Below are positions 18,152 to 30,851 of a stretch of 64,000 bases of DNA, one piece after another. The stretch is from NCBI RefSeq assembly GCF_007830065.1, contig NZ_VLKK01000011.1, positions 51,005 through 115,004 on the forward strand, in the 5' to 3' direction. This DNA comes from Sphingobium wenxiniae. GTDB lineage: Bacteria > Pseudomonadota > Alphaproteobacteria > Sphingomonadales > Sphingomonadaceae. The position numbers and the translations under genes were made by a program. The notes under the pieces were generated by a model. That model did not search any database and was not told the DNA's origin. It was given only the letters and a program-made list of their open reading frames with translations. The first letter of the stretch is position 1. Each line of letters begins with the position of its first letter.

Positions 18152-18460
18152 TCAGTTGCCGAGGAAACGCTTGCGGCGTTCCGCGGCATCGACCTTGATG
18201 ATCGCTTCCTCGGCTGTGGCGCATTCGCCGCCACGGACCGAGCCGTCGCGGCATCCGGCCACGACCTGTCGCGCCTCGTCGATATTCGCCACGAAGTACT
18301 GCGTGCCGCGCGCCTCGGTTGGCACCGGAGCGACGGGCGACGGGCTGGCGGCGGCAACTGCCTGCTGCGGCGGCGCGGTGACGGGCCGCAAGATGAATCC
18401 ACCCGCGAAGCCGATCGCCAAAGTGACGATCACAACGATGATTGTCTTGCTTTTCCACAT
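18152..18460 (-). CDS. Small membrane-anchored protein, exclusion-protein-like
   Basis: A 102-residue protein with one N-terminal helix (TIIVVIVTLAIGFAGGFIL), a proline/alanine linker and a short globular end. That end, YFVANIDEARQVVAGCRDG then GECATAEEAIIKVDAAERR, has two cysteines and a helical layout resembling EexN/TrbK exclusion proteins (C near the middle, C 8 residues later, then charged helix). It lies convergent to the trb operon. A second exclusion factor is a plausible role; similarity is by pattern only. GGAGTTACC precedes its ATG on this strand. Confidence 0.6.
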   Translation of the reverse strand: MWKSKTIIVVIVTLAIGFAGGFILRPVTAPPQQAVAAASPSPVAPVPTEARGTQYFVANIDEARQVVAGCRDGSVRGGECATAEEAIIKVDAAERRKRFLGN

Positions 18461-18490
18461 AGCGGTAACTCCAAGAACTTGTCGCCTAAT

Positions 18491-19414
18491 TTACTGCAAT
18501 CTCTGCGAGCAATCAAAAGGGAGAGCATAGCGCGCCTTGATGAATTCCAAGAAACGCCGCAGTGCTGGATTACCATTGTCTTCGCGCCAGTAACCCGAAT
18601 AACAGATCAGCGCTGGTCCCTGTTCGCCGTGGATCGGACGGTAAACAACATCGGGATAGCGCGCGCCGCTGGCGCCTTCGCAGACGATTGATACGCCAAG
18701 TCCTCCACCCAGGACGCTCAAGATCGACTCGCGGCTGGACCTGTGCATCCTGATATCTGGTGTCGCGCCCGATCCCGCCAATCGGCCAAGCAACATATCG
18801 CGGATTTCGGAGCCAGGATCGGCGGCGGTCAGCAAGAACCGCTCGCCGAGCAGATCGGTCCAGTGGACAATTTCGCGCTCGGCCAACGGATGATCGGAGG
18901 GGAGGGCAGCTAGGACACGCTCACTCCAGAAGGATTCATGCCGATGGCCATCATGGTTTGCTTCACCCATCAAAATTGCAATGTCGATCTCCCGCGTGTC
19001 GAGCCCGGCGATGAGCGCGCTTCGGTCAGCCTCCACGCCGTCAACATCGACGTCGGGGTGCGCAGCGCGCCATGCCAGGACGGTCGCCCGCAGATTGCCG
19101 GCGGACACCGAGCTATTGTAACCAATCATCAGCCCACCGGCATGGCCTTGCCCGGTCGCCCGCATCAGAGCCACCAGCTTGTCTGCATTGGCAAGCATCG
19201 GCTTCGCGCTGCGGATAAACGTGCTGCCGGCGATCGTCATGGTGACGCCTGCGCGCGAACGCTCGAAGATCTTCACCCCAATCGTCCGCTCCAGTTTCAG
19301 GATGTTGCGGCTCAGCGTCGATTGCTCAACCTCGAGTGCGCGGGCCGCACGGTAAAAGCTTCCATGATCGGCAGCGGCGATAGCGTAGCGAAGCTGGCGG
19401 ATGTCGAAGGGCAT
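18491..19414 (-). CDS. LysR-family transcriptional regulator
   Basis: A 307-residue LysR protein. The N-terminal HTH is MPFDIRQLRYAIAAADHGSF with VEQSTLSRNILKLERTIGVKIF. A periplasmic-binding-like effector domain follows (GGLMIGYNSSVSAGNLRATV through GGLGVSIVCEGASGARYPDV). The inducer cannot be told from sequence. Its start lies 4 bases after the stop of the MFS gene on the same strand, so it may be co-transcribed with that exporter. Confidence 0.92.
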   Translation of the reverse strand: MPFDIRQLRYAIAAADHGSFYRAARALEVEQSTLSRNILKLERTIGVKIFERSRAGVTMTIAGSTFIRSAKPMLANADKLVALMRATGQGHAGGLMIGYNSSVSAGNLRATVLAWRAAHPDVDVDGVEADRSALIAGLDTREIDIAILMGEANHDGHRHESFWSERVLAALPSDHPLAEREIVHWTDLLGERFLLTAADPGSEIRDMLLGRLAGSGATPDIRMHRSSRESILSVLGGGLGVSIVCEGASGARYPDVVYRPIHGEQGPALICYSGYWREDNGNPALRRFLEFIKARYALPFDCSQRLQ

Positions 19415-19418
19415 ATAG

Positions 19419-20753
19419 TTATCGAAGCGGCCGATGCGGATGCAGCTCGTCGATTACGAAGGCATGGCGCGTGCGGCCGTCAGGGTGCCCCTCGACAAGA
19501 TGTGGATGATCCGGTGGCAAGTCGTCATGCGTATGCGCCACCACTTCGGGGTCTTCTTTCGGCCAGATTCTGAATGCAATCAGCGTGCCTGTCAGCGCTA
19601 GCACGGCGGATGCGCCGAAGGCGATTCCCATGCTGCCGAGGGCGCCGGCCTGCCCTGTGAGTGGATAGGCGACTAGCCAGCAGACGTGGCTGAGCGCGAA
19701 CTGAGCGGCGAACAATGCCGGCCGGTCTACCTCGCCCGATGATCGCCGCAGCAGGCGTCCGCCCGGTGTAATGCTTGCCGAATAGGCGATACCGAGTATC
19801 AGCCACCCAGCGAGGATCACTCCCCAATAATCGGGCGAAGCATGACCGCGCCAAGACAGCGCGAGCGCGGCAAGTGTGATCGTCATGGCCGACGCGGCCG
19901 AGAGCATGACGATCCGATCGGACACCCGTTCGAGCAGACGCGGCAGCAGCAGCGCGGCGAGCATCGAACCGCCGCCGAATGCGGCGAGCGTAATTGCCAC
20001 TGCGCTCTGCCCACGCCCAAGCATGGCCTGGATCAGCACAGGCGTATTGACGATGACCACCGCGCTGGCCGCTGCGGCGGCAAGCGTGACTGCCAATAGT
20101 CCACGCAGCCGCGGTGTCTTTAGATAGAGCCGCGCACCGCGTGTCGTATTGTCATAGATTCCTCCGCCGGGTTTGCGAGCGGCAGCACGCGGAAGAACCG
20201 TCGTCAGCACCAGCAGCGCCGAGCAAACAAAGCCGATTGCCGTGCCCGAGAAAAGCCAGTGAAAGTTCATCACCGTCAGCAGAGCGGCGGCGAGCATCGG
20301 GCTGGTCAGGCTCTCCATGTCATACGCGAGCCGTGAAAGCGACAGCGCCTTGGTATAATCCTTCTCTTCCGGCAATACGTCGGGAATGGTCGCCTGGAAA
20401 GTCGGAGTGAAGCCGGCTGAGGCCGATTGCAGCACGAAGATCAGCACATAAATCTGCCAAATCTGATCGACGAGCGGCAGGGCGAGGACGATGAGCGCGC
20501 GGATCACGTCCATCGCCACGAGGAAGGCGCGACGCGGCAGACGGTTTGCATAGGCGCCGACGATGGGTGCGACGCCGATATAGGCGACCATCTTGATCGC
20601 CATCGCGGTGCCGAGGACCGCGCCGGCGTCGGCTCCGGCGAGGTCATAGGCAAGCAAGCCCAGCGCCACCGTAGCAAGGCCGGTTCCGACCAGCGCGATG
20701 ATCTGCGCCAGGAACAGATGACGATAGGTTCGATTGGCGAGAACCGAGAGCAT
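19419..20753 (-). CDS. MFS exporter with histidine-rich C-terminal tail (NreB-like)
   Basis: A 444-residue major facilitator with about 12 hydrophobic helices. Recognisable pieces are APIVGAYANRLPRRAFLVAMD in the cytoplasmic loop 2-3 and a drug/metal exporter type C-half. The last 50 residues are polar and rich in histidine (VVAHTHDDLPPDHPHLVEGH, then a further HPH). That tail recalls the nickel exporter NreB, and metal-related neighbours (HupE, CzcCBA, DmeF) support a divalent-cation substrate. Substrate is inferred, not shown. Confidence 0.75.
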   Translation of the reverse strand: MLSVLANRTYRHLFLAQIIALVGTGLATVALGLLAYDLAGADAGAVLGTAMAIKMVAYIGVAPIVGAYANRLPRRAFLVAMDVIRALIVLALPLVDQIWQIYVLIFVLQSASAGFTPTFQATIPDVLPEEKDYTKALSLSRLAYDMESLTSPMLAAALLTVMNFHWLFSGTAIGFVCSALLVLTTVLPRAAARKPGGGIYDNTTRGARLYLKTPRLRGLLAVTLAAAAASAVVIVNTPVLIQAMLGRGQSAVAITLAAFGGGSMLAALLLPRLLERVSDRIVMLSAASAMTITLAALALSWRGHASPDYWGVILAGWLILGIAYSASITPGGRLLRRSSGEVDRPALFAAQFALSHVCWLVAYPLTGQAGALGSMGIAFGASAVLALTGTLIAFRIWPKEDPEVVAHTHDDLPPDHPHLVEGHPDGRTRHAFVIDELHPHRPLR

Positions 20754-20809
20754 CGCTACCTCATTCGATTCGCGGATTTGGAGAGGGTCTCAGGTGAAGG
20801 GCGGGGGTG

Positions 20810-21463
20810 TCAGACAATCCGTTTGACCTCGCCATATTCGCCCCGAGTGCGCAGCGTGATCGTGACCGGCGCCCCGGAGCGGTTGCGCCAGAACCAACCG
20901 TGGCTTCCATCGAACGCCGCGACAAGCTCGCCTTGCTCGCCCGTCGATTCCCGACCCTTGCCATAGCCATGATAGGAGATGCCCGGCGCGTCGGCGTGCG
21001 TGTCATAGTTGACGTGCCCGCCTTCAACCGACCAGTCGAAGGTGATCCGTGCGCCTCTTGCCGCCGTCACCTTGATCTCGGCGCCCTCTCCCGGTGCCAG
21101 CGTCAGACGGGTCGAATCGCTGCGGCCGAGAGCCGCGCTCGGGGCGGCCGGCTGTGCCGAGGGCGATGGCGGTCGTGCGCTGCCGCTGCCTGGTTGCGCA
21201 ACGGTCGCGCGGGCGCCTTCCGCCGATGCTGCGGCATCCGCAGCAGCGTCCAGCGCCGCTTCCTCGGCGAGTTGCATCTTGATCTCGCCCATTTGGGTCA
21301 GCCCCAGCGCACGGCCAATGGCGGTCGGATCAACCCCATATTCCGAAGGGAGGACGACAGTGACGAGGAGGCCGCCGGCCGCGGCGGCGGCAATGAGCGT
21401 GGCCCGAACCAATTGCCCGGTGGTCGGCAGGTCTTCAAGGTTGGGGCGTTGTGCGTTGAACAT
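20810..21463 (-). CDS. Membrane-anchored periplasmic protein of the metal cluster
   Basis: A 217-residue protein with one transmembrane helix (ATLIAAAAAGGLLVTVVLPSEYG), an alanine/proline-rich spacer and a beta-rich C-terminal domain (RGARITFDWSVEGGHVNYDTH, HGWFWRNRSGAPVTITL). I know this type as transmembrane anchor proteins found beside HupE/UreJ genes in metal-resistance islands. Two histidines and several acidic residues in the distal domain could bind metal. It precedes hupE on the same strand, 18 bases from its stop, suggesting one transcript. Confidence 0.65.
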   Translation of the reverse strand: MFNAQRPNLEDLPTTGQLVRATLIAAAAAGGLLVTVVLPSEYGVDPTAIGRALGLTQMGEIKMQLAEEAALDAAADAAASAEGARATVAQPGSGSARPPSPSAQPAAPSAALGRSDSTRLTLAPGEGAEIKVTAARGARITFDWSVEGGHVNYDTHADAPGISYHGYGKGRESTGEQGELVAAFDGSHGWFWRNRSGAPVTITLRTRGEYGEVKRIV

Positions 21464-21481
21464 GATTGAGACTCCCTGAAA

Positions 21482-22204
21482 TCAGGCGACGGCGAAGCCG
21501 ACGAGCTGGTAGCCGACCAGCACGAAGCCGGCGGCCATGAGGATAGTGTTGGCGGCGAAGGCGTGGCGCATGAAACTGCTCGTTCGGCGCCAGAAGCCCA
21601 TCAGGATCAGGATGGCGGCAAGCGCGAGAAGCTGTCCGATCTCGACGCCGATGTTGAATGCGATGAGGTTCGCAAGAAGGCCGTCCGGCGAAATCTCGAA
21701 CTCGATGATCTTGGTGGCGAGCCCGAAGCCGTGGAAGAAGCCGAACACCAGCGTCGCCGCCTTGGTGTTCGGTTGAACGCCGAACCAGCGTTGGAATGCG
21801 CCCAGGTTGTCGAGCGCCTTGTAAACCACCGACAGGCCGATGATCGCGTCGATGATATAGGCGTTCGCGCTGATCCCGGTCAGCACCCCGAACAGCATCG
21901 TTGTCGAGTGTCCGACCGCGAACAGCGTGACGTAGATGGCGATGTGCTTCATCCGGTAGAGGAAGAAGATCACGCCGAACAGGAACAGCAGATGGTCGTA
22001 GCCAGTGACCATGTGCTTCGCGCCAAGATATACGAACGGGAAGAATAGGACGCCGCTGCTCTCCTGGATGTAGCCTTTGTCGCCCTCGGCGACGTTGTGG
22101 GCGAAGGCGTCAACGCCGAAACAGAATGAGAGCGCGAGCAACCCGAAAACAAGCATCAGCCTGTTTCGGGGAACACGCTGCATGGTGCCAAAGAAACTCA
22201 TCAA
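21482..22204 (-). CDS. HupE/UreJ family nickel/cobalt permease
   Basis: A 240-residue membrane protein. The signature GYDHLLFLFGVIFFLY, then AVGHSTTMLFGVL and FGFFHGFGLATKI, is that of HupE/UreJ-like metal permeases, where the His/Asp residues (GYDH, GHS, HGFG) lie in membrane helices. An N-terminal signal-like segment ends near AFAHN. These proteins move nickel or cobalt; direction is not decided by sequence. A perfect 12-bp inverted repeat (22221-22232 / 22244-22255) lies between this gene and czcA. Confidence 0.85.
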   Translation of the reverse strand: MMSFFGTMQRVPRNRLMLVFGLLALSFCFGVDAFAHNVAEGDKGYIQESSGVLFFPFVYLGAKHMVTGYDHLLFLFGVIFFLYRMKHIAIYVTLFAVGHSTTMLFGVLTGISANAYIIDAIIGLSVVYKALDNLGAFQRWFGVQPNTKAATLVFGFFHGFGLATKIIEFEISPDGLLANLIAFNIGVEIGQLLALAAILILMGFWRRTSSFMRHAFAANTILMAAGFVLVGYQLVGFAVA

Positions 22205-22220
22205 GAAACTCCTTTCCAGT

Positions 22221-22255
22221 CTCCCACGCGCCGGGGGGCATATGGCGCGTGGGAG
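22221..22255. terminator. Perfect 12-bp hairpin between czcA and hupE
   Basis: ctcccacgcgcc (22221-22232) pairs exactly with ggcgcgtgggag (22244-22255) across an 11-base loop. It lies between the czcA stop and the hupE start on the minus strand. No T-run follows. It could be a partial terminator or an mRNA-stabilising stem that lowers hupE expression relative to czcCBA. Confidence 0.6.
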
Positions 22256-22263
22256 TGGCTGAC

Positions 22264-26712
<4,449 letters not shown>

Positions 26713-26713
<1 letters not shown>

Positions 26714-27993
26714 CAGCGAATCTCCGCGCTGGCAAGGAGAGGGGTATGGCGGCCGGTCAGCCGGTCGAGCCGGGCGCCCGCCAGATGGAATTGGCGCAGC
26801 AACTCGACGCGACGGGATCGCGCGTCGGTCACTGCTTGTTGAGCCTGGCTCACTTCGAGGAAGGTGAAGGCGGTGCCGCCACGCGCGAAACCGTCTCGGA
26901 CCAGCACCACCGCGCGCTCGGCGCTGGGCAGAACCTCCCGGTCAATACGAGAGACCTCGGTTAAGATTGCGGCGCGTTGGGCTTCGAGTCGGCTGATCTC
27001 GCGTTCGACCTGCACCCGCATCACCGCGATTTCGGCTTCGGCTGCTTGTGCGTCGGCCTGAGCACGAGCGACATTGCCGCGATTTGCTGCGCGGCTGCCG
27101 AGCGGAATCGAAGCGCCGACTATAATCGCCACATCATTCCCTTGCCCGAAGTGCCGCAGCCCCACGCGTCCGGTTGGATCACCGACATTGCCCGTTTCGG
27201 CGAGGCGCAACCGCGCGCCCGCTGCTTCCCGCTCCGCCGAGAGGGCCGCCAGATCAGGGCTGCTTTCAGCTTGAACTGTGGTTGGATCAAGGATGCCGAA
27301 GGAAGCCGTTTGGAGGCTGTAATCGGCGGTTCCGCCCCAATAGGAGGCGAGCGCGGCCCGAGCGATGCGGGCGGTCTCGCGGGCCTGATCCAGAGCGATC
27401 TCGGCTTGCGCCACGGCTGTTCTTGCCCGCTCTGCAGCGAACAACGGATCAAGTGCACGCCCGACCCGCCGGCCGACCTCTGCCTCGATGCGCTGCGCTT
27501 CGGCAAGACGTTGCTCTGCGATCGGGATTGTAGCCTGGGCGGCCAGCGCTTCGACCCATGCAGCCTGCACCTGCGCCAGCAGGTCCAGCATTCGCAGGCG
27601 ATTGCGCTCGGTGGCGACCCCAAGCTGTGACCGGGCTGCACCTACACGCGCCTCTCGCTTGCCACCGCGTTCCCAGGTCCGCTCATACCAAGCGGTGGTC
27701 TGTGATCGCTCGATTGGCGAGTAAGGGCCGGTTCCCGCGAAGTCCTCGACATCGATACCGACGACATCGCGCGGCCGCACATCGGCTTGGTTGATTCCAG
27801 CCTCAGCCGCTTGGAGCCGAGCAGCATTCGCCGCCACGACGGGATCGCCGCTGGCAACCCTGAATAGAGCGTCTGATAAACTCAGGTCTTGCGCCGTTCC
27901 GATGGACGGAGCGGACAGAGCGGCGAGCGCCGCGCCTATCGCAAGCGCGCGCCGCACGCGCGCCGACGGGCGCGCAACAAATATAGAAAACAT
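26713..27993 (-). CDS. czcC: CzcC-type outer-membrane factor (TolC family)
   Basis: A 426-residue outer-membrane efflux protein. A signal peptide (AIGAALAALSAPSIGTAQDL) precedes repeated long helices with DPVVAANAARLQAAEAGI and LAQVQAAWVEALAAQATIPIA, the usual CzcC/TolC pattern. It opens the czcCBA operon and follows the CzcI-like His-rich gene by 58 bases. The stop shares bases with the czcB start. Confidence 0.9.
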
Positions 27994-28051
27994 GACAAAT
28001 CGGCCTCACGAGCAGGCGTGGCGAAAGCCGCGCCTCAAGTGACGCGGCGGT

Positions 28052-28474
28052 TCAGATGCGGATCGCGACGCCCTTTGGAGGTCGTTCAGGCCCGTGGCTT
28101 AGGAAGCCGGGCATACGGTCATCGACGGTCGGGCGCCAAGGTGAGGCCCCCGAAAACAACCAAGATGCTTGGTGCGACACAGGAGTAAACAGCCCTGAGC
28201 CGCCATCGACGTGATGATGATGCCCGGTTCCCGGCTGACCGTCGGGAGCATCGTCGATATCATCGGGGTTTGATGCTTGTGTGTCGTGGTGGTGGTCGTC
28301 GACCTCGAAGGCGATCTTGCTGAATGCAAGGTGGTCATGCTCGCTGGCTGCACTCGATTGATGCTGAATGCGATCGACCACATTTGCCATGCTGGCGCTG
28401 GCAAAGACGAGCATCAGCGCTACGCACAGCGCAGAGCAAAGTTTAGAAGCCAGATGTCCAGTCAATTTAGCCAC
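28052..28474 (-). CDS. His-rich CzcI-like periplasmic protein ahead of czcC
   Basis: About 140 residues from a GTG at 28474; an ATG at 28558 is an alternative. An N-terminal hydrophobic segment (SALCVALMLVFASASMA) is a likely export signal. Mature residues include FEVDDHHHDTQ and GTGHHHHVDGG, and the end HGPERPPKGVA recalls the ERPKW end of CzcI. CzcI-type proteins sit upstream of czcC and tune induction. Similarity is by position, His content and this end only. Confidence 0.6.
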   Translation of the reverse strand: MAKLTGHLASKLCSALCVALMLVFASASMANVVDRIQHQSSAASEHDHLAFSKIAFEVDDHHHDTQASNPDDIDDAPDGQPGTGHHHHVDGGSGLFTPVSHQASWLFSGASPWRPTVDDRMPGFLSHGPERPPKGVAIRI

Positions 28475-28554
28475 GATGAACGAGCATAACCGGCCGGCAA
28501 GATAAGGCAAGGCTGCATGATTGCCGCCACGCAGGGCTTTCCCCAACCAAGCAG

Positions 28555-28749
28555 TCATTCGCCCAATTTCCGGACTTTGCCGCTTGCCGCGAGCTTAGCA
28601 AGCCGTCTCGGAAGATCCGAGGCGATCCGGGGCCGCTGATGCGGCTGCGCCCTTTTCCGACCCCGGATTTCCCCGGTGGTTCGACCGCAGCCCCGGCACC
28701 AGCCTGTGCGGCCGTCAAAACTGCACCTCCCAATGCAGGGCGAGTTCAT
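28555..28749 (-). CDS. DUF1289 small Cys-rich protein
   Basis: A 64-residue protein beginning MNSPCIGRCSFDGRTGWCRGCGRTTGEI-like (four cysteines in C-x3-C, C-x2-C spacing), then LPRRLAKLAAS. This is DUF1289, thought to bind a metal or Fe-S centre. The start overlaps the stop of the CDF exporter by 4 bases, so it is translated with dmeF. A longer overlapping frame (28467-28733) lacks the Cys signature and is discounted. Confidence 0.75.
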   Translation of the reverse strand: MNSPCIGRCSFDGRTGWCRGCGRTTGEIRGRKRAQPHQRPRIASDLPRRLAKLAASGKVRKLGE

Positions 28750-29720
28750 ATCGACTGCACCTCAATGGTGAGATGGCGAAGTTCGTGAACTGGCTTGAGC
28801 CGCTTTTGAACCGCAGCGCGATCCACCGTGTCGTCGGCTACCACGCTAACAATGCCGGCGCGGGCATCGGGGCCGACGCGCCAGACGTGCAGGTCGGCAA
28901 TTCGTGCATCGCCGGGTGTTTCAACCAACGCTCGGATTTCCTCGGCGATATGCTCGTCAGTGCGGTCAAGCAGCACCCACGCGGTCTCAAGCATCAGCGA
29001 CCATGACCAGCGCGCGATCACGAGGGCGCCGACAATCCCCATGACCGGATCGAGCCACACCCAGCCCAAAAAGCGTCCCGAAAGGAGCGCGATGATCGCC
29101 AGCACCGAGGTCAGCGCGTCGGCGAGGACGTGGACATAGGCGGCGCGAAGATTGTTGTCCTGGCTGCGCATCCCCGCCACCGGATGTTCACGGTGATCGT
29201 CATGCGCGTGATCGTGGTGCCCGTGGCCATGAGAATGGCCATGCCCGTGACCGTGGGAATGGTCTCCCGCGAGCAGGAAGGCGCTGACTACATTCACCGC
29301 GAGGCCGATGACAGCCACGATCGCCGCTTCGGTGAACGCCACTGTAATTGGCTGAAACAGCCGGACAACCGATTCGACGCCGATGCCAATCGCAATGACT
29401 GCTAGGACCAATGCCGAGGCGAACCCTGCTAAATCGCCGACTTTACCCGTCCCGAAGCTGAACCGGCGATCGGAGGCATGTCGTTTAGCATAGGAATAGG
29501 CGATGGCCGCGACGCTCAGTGCTCCGGCGTGCGTCGCCATATGAAAGCCGTCCGCAAGGAGCGCCATCGAGCCGGTCAGATAGCCGGTGATAATTTCCCC
29601 GACCATCATCGTCGCCGTGAGCGCTACCACCCAAAGTGTGCGGCGCGCATTTGCGTCGTGAGACGCTCCAAGAAAGATGTGATCGTGGGCGAAACGGGTT
29701 GCTTGAGAGGCGACAGTCAT
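28746..29720 (-). CDS. dmeF: CDF-family Co/Ni/Zn exporter DmeF
   Basis: About 324 residues from the ATG at 29720. Six helices are seen, with ADGFHMATHAGALSVAAIAY in helix 2 and the equivalent helix-5 site YVHVLADALTSVLAIIA. Between helices 4 and 5 lies a His-rich loop (DHSHGHGHGHSHGHGHHDHAH). That layout matches DmeF-type exporters of the alphaproteobacteria. An upstream in-frame extension to 29903 lacks conservation and would cross dmeR. The dmeR gene precedes it by 8 bases. Confidence 0.9.
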   Translation of the reverse strand: MTVASQATRFAHDHIFLGASHDANARRTLWVVALTATMMVGEIITGYLTGSMALLADGFHMATHAGALSVAAIAYSYAKRHASDRRFSFGTGKVGDLAGFASALVLAVIAIGIGVESVVRLFQPITVAFTEAAIVAVIGLAVNVVSAFLLAGDHSHGHGHGHSHGHGHHDHAHDDHREHPVAGMRSQDNNLRAAYVHVLADALTSVLAIIALLSGRFLGWVWLDPVMGIVGALVIARWSWSLMLETAWVLLDRTDEHIAEEIRALVETPGDARIADLHVWRVGPDARAGIVSVVADDTVDRAAVQKRLKPVHELRHLTIEVQSI

Positions 29721-29728
29721 TAACGAAC

Positions 29729-30004
29729 CTACTTCGAGTAACGGCGAATAACGGTTTTCAATTCCTCCGCCGCGTGAAGACGGTCGGCATCGTTCAGCCC
29801 CGGCTTTGCAACATGCTGATCGAGGTGCTCCACAATGATCTCGTCGAGAAGTCCATTCACCGCGCCGCGCACGGCCGCGACGAGGTGAAGAACCTCGCCG
29901 CACGAAGCGCTACGCTCCAGCCCGCGCTCGACCGCGCCGACCTGCCCCGCGATGCGCCGGACCCTCGCAATCAACTCGGAGCTATTTGCCTGCGTGTGAG
30001 CCAT
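29729..30004 (-). CDS. dmeR: CsoR/RcnR-family repressor DmeR
   Basis: A 91-residue DUF156 protein. The helix ELIARVRRIAGQVGAVERGLE, a Cys in SCGEVLHLVAAVRGA and the His in EHLDQHVAK match the RcnR/DmeR subgroup that senses Ni/Co through a His/Cys site. In relatives it represses the dmeRF operon. A C-tract flanked by AT-rich half-sites sits right upstream. Confidence 0.9.
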   Translation of the reverse strand: MAHTQANSSELIARVRRIAGQVGAVERGLERSASCGEVLHLVAAVRGAVNGLLDEIIVEHLDQHVAKPGLNDADRLHAAEELKTVIRRYSK

Positions 30005-30007
30005 AGC

Positions 30008-30026
30008 CTATCCCCCTATCCTATAG
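30008..30026 (-). promoter_or_regulatory. Candidate DmeR operator over the dmeR start region
   Basis: ctatccccctatcctatag reads on the minus strand as ctataggatagggggatag. A G-tract flanked by ATAG repeats is the RcnR/DmeR-type operator pattern. It overlaps the likely ribosome binding site of dmeR, so bound DmeR would block its own operon. No experimental match; the boundaries are approximate. Confidence 0.5.
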
Positions 30027-30147
30027 TCGCTTCGAGTGCAAGCGAGCTGCCAAGTTCGGGGAAGGTCACCAGTGCGGGCTCACCGGCAAAGCGCGAACGG
30101 CGTTTAGCGGAGGCAATGGCTTGCTCGTTTCGGCGTTCGGCGGCGCT

Positions 30148-30202
30148 AGGGTAGTGGGAACGGCGAGAGGTATTCGTTATGTTTATCCGGTGCGGGGCGC
30201 CA
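30148..30202. repeat. 55-bp imperfect direct repeat, copy A
   Basis: agggtagtgggaacggcgag (first 20 bases) through cggggcgcca matches 59622-59676 in about 46 of 55 positions and in the same orientation. The central tattcgttatgtttatcc is identical in both. It lies 111 bases past the 3' end of a broken resolvase. A related 26-base motif is at 30250-30275. It may be a resolution or attachment site. Confidence 0.55.
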
Positions 30203-30249
30203 AATACCGCCGCTTGCCGCCATTTCATCTCAGCCACCGCCCAGAGTAC

Positions 30250-30275
30250 CCTGACGTAGTGCAGGCGGCGGCACA
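30250..30275. repeat. Third copy of the GTAGTGC-type half motif
   Basis: cctgacgtagtgcaggcggc followed by ggcaca resembles the first part of the two 55-bp repeats (ctaaggtagtgcaaacggcg plus acaca at 59621-59645). The shared core is GTAGTG..(A/G)CGGCG. It sits 47 bases beyond copy A, which fits multiple recombinase subsites. Confidence 0.35.
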
Positions 30276-30313
30276 TTGCGGGCATCTGAGCGGCGTTGAT
30301 AAACTAGCCAACC

Positions 30314-30649
30314 TCACCTCCGCCCGTCGCCGTGGAACACGAGCCGCCCGCCGGGGCTGGTGGTGTCGATCGCCCGGGTGAGCCCCCGAAGACCGCTCTC
30401 GCGCTTGGCGAAATCTTCGTCCGTCTCAACGAACTGTCGGACGGAGCGCGCCAGCCGGTCGAGCTTCCACAACGCCAGCTTCTCGCCGGCACGGAGATAG
30501 TCAAGGGCGCCTTTCAACTCCGGGCTGTCGCGTTGCGCTCCCGACGGCGTCTCCATGAACACCCACCCGCACCCGGCTTCCCGGAGCGCGTCTCGTTGGG
30601 GGGGCAGGGACTGATCCCTGGTGGACACGCGCACATAGCCGACGAGCAA
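30314..30649 (-). pseudogene. Truncated Tn3-family resolvase
   Basis: About 111 residues starting MLVGYVRVSTRDQSLPPQRD, the serine-recombinase N-terminus with the nucleophile serine in VRVS. It continues through LDYLRAGEKLALWKLDRLARS and RGLTRAIDTTSPGGRLVFH. After VFH the family should run into IFGALAEFER and an HTH; here it ends in GDGRR and a stop. So the DNA-binding half is lost. TTG 30649 is the start, behind AGGAGAAGG. Confidence 0.8.
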
Positions 30650-30685
30650 AGGCCTTCTCCTGAACCTTGCCAGAACCTAGCCGGA

Positions 30686-30725
30686 TTTCGGAGACTGAAC
30701 CGAGGGACTGTTTTCGGAGGCTGAA
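30686..30725. other. Candidate res region of the resolvase remnant
   Basis: TTTCGGAGACTGAA (30686-30699) and TTTCGGAGGCTGAA (30712-30725) differ at one base and lie 26 bases apart, just upstream of the resolvase start. Repeated motifs of this size in that place are typical of resolvase binding subsites. No further copy was found. Confidence 0.4.
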
Positions 30726-30763
30726 GGGCCATTTCCAGAGCCTTCCGCCGCCATCGGTGCGGC

Positions 30764-30791
30764 TCTCCCGCGAACGAGCGTTCGCGGGAGA
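30764..30791. repeat. 13-bp perfect inverted repeat
   Basis: tctcccgcgaacg (30764-30776) and cgttcgcgggaga (30779-30791) are exact reverse complements separated by 2 bases. It stands between the resolvase promoter side and the next gene. As RNA it would form a strong stem; as DNA it could be a dimer binding site. Confidence 0.55.
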
Positions 30792-30851
30792 CGGGAGATA
30801 GGACATTATCACATGCTAGACAGGGGGGAAATCGTGGCTGGACCCTTCATG

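Noticed and set aside
28467..28733. 88-codon frame overlapping DUF1289 and the CzcI-like gene
   Set aside because: It lacks conserved motifs and competes with two better genes.
29130..29405. 91-codon plus-strand frame opposite dmeF
   Set aside because: Mirror of the His-rich loop of dmeF; no independent evidence.
30016..30285. 89-codon minus-strand frame before dmeR
   Set aside because: It covers the candidate operator and the repeat A region and has no start with an RBS; the shared peptide with 59.6 kb reflects the DNA repeat.
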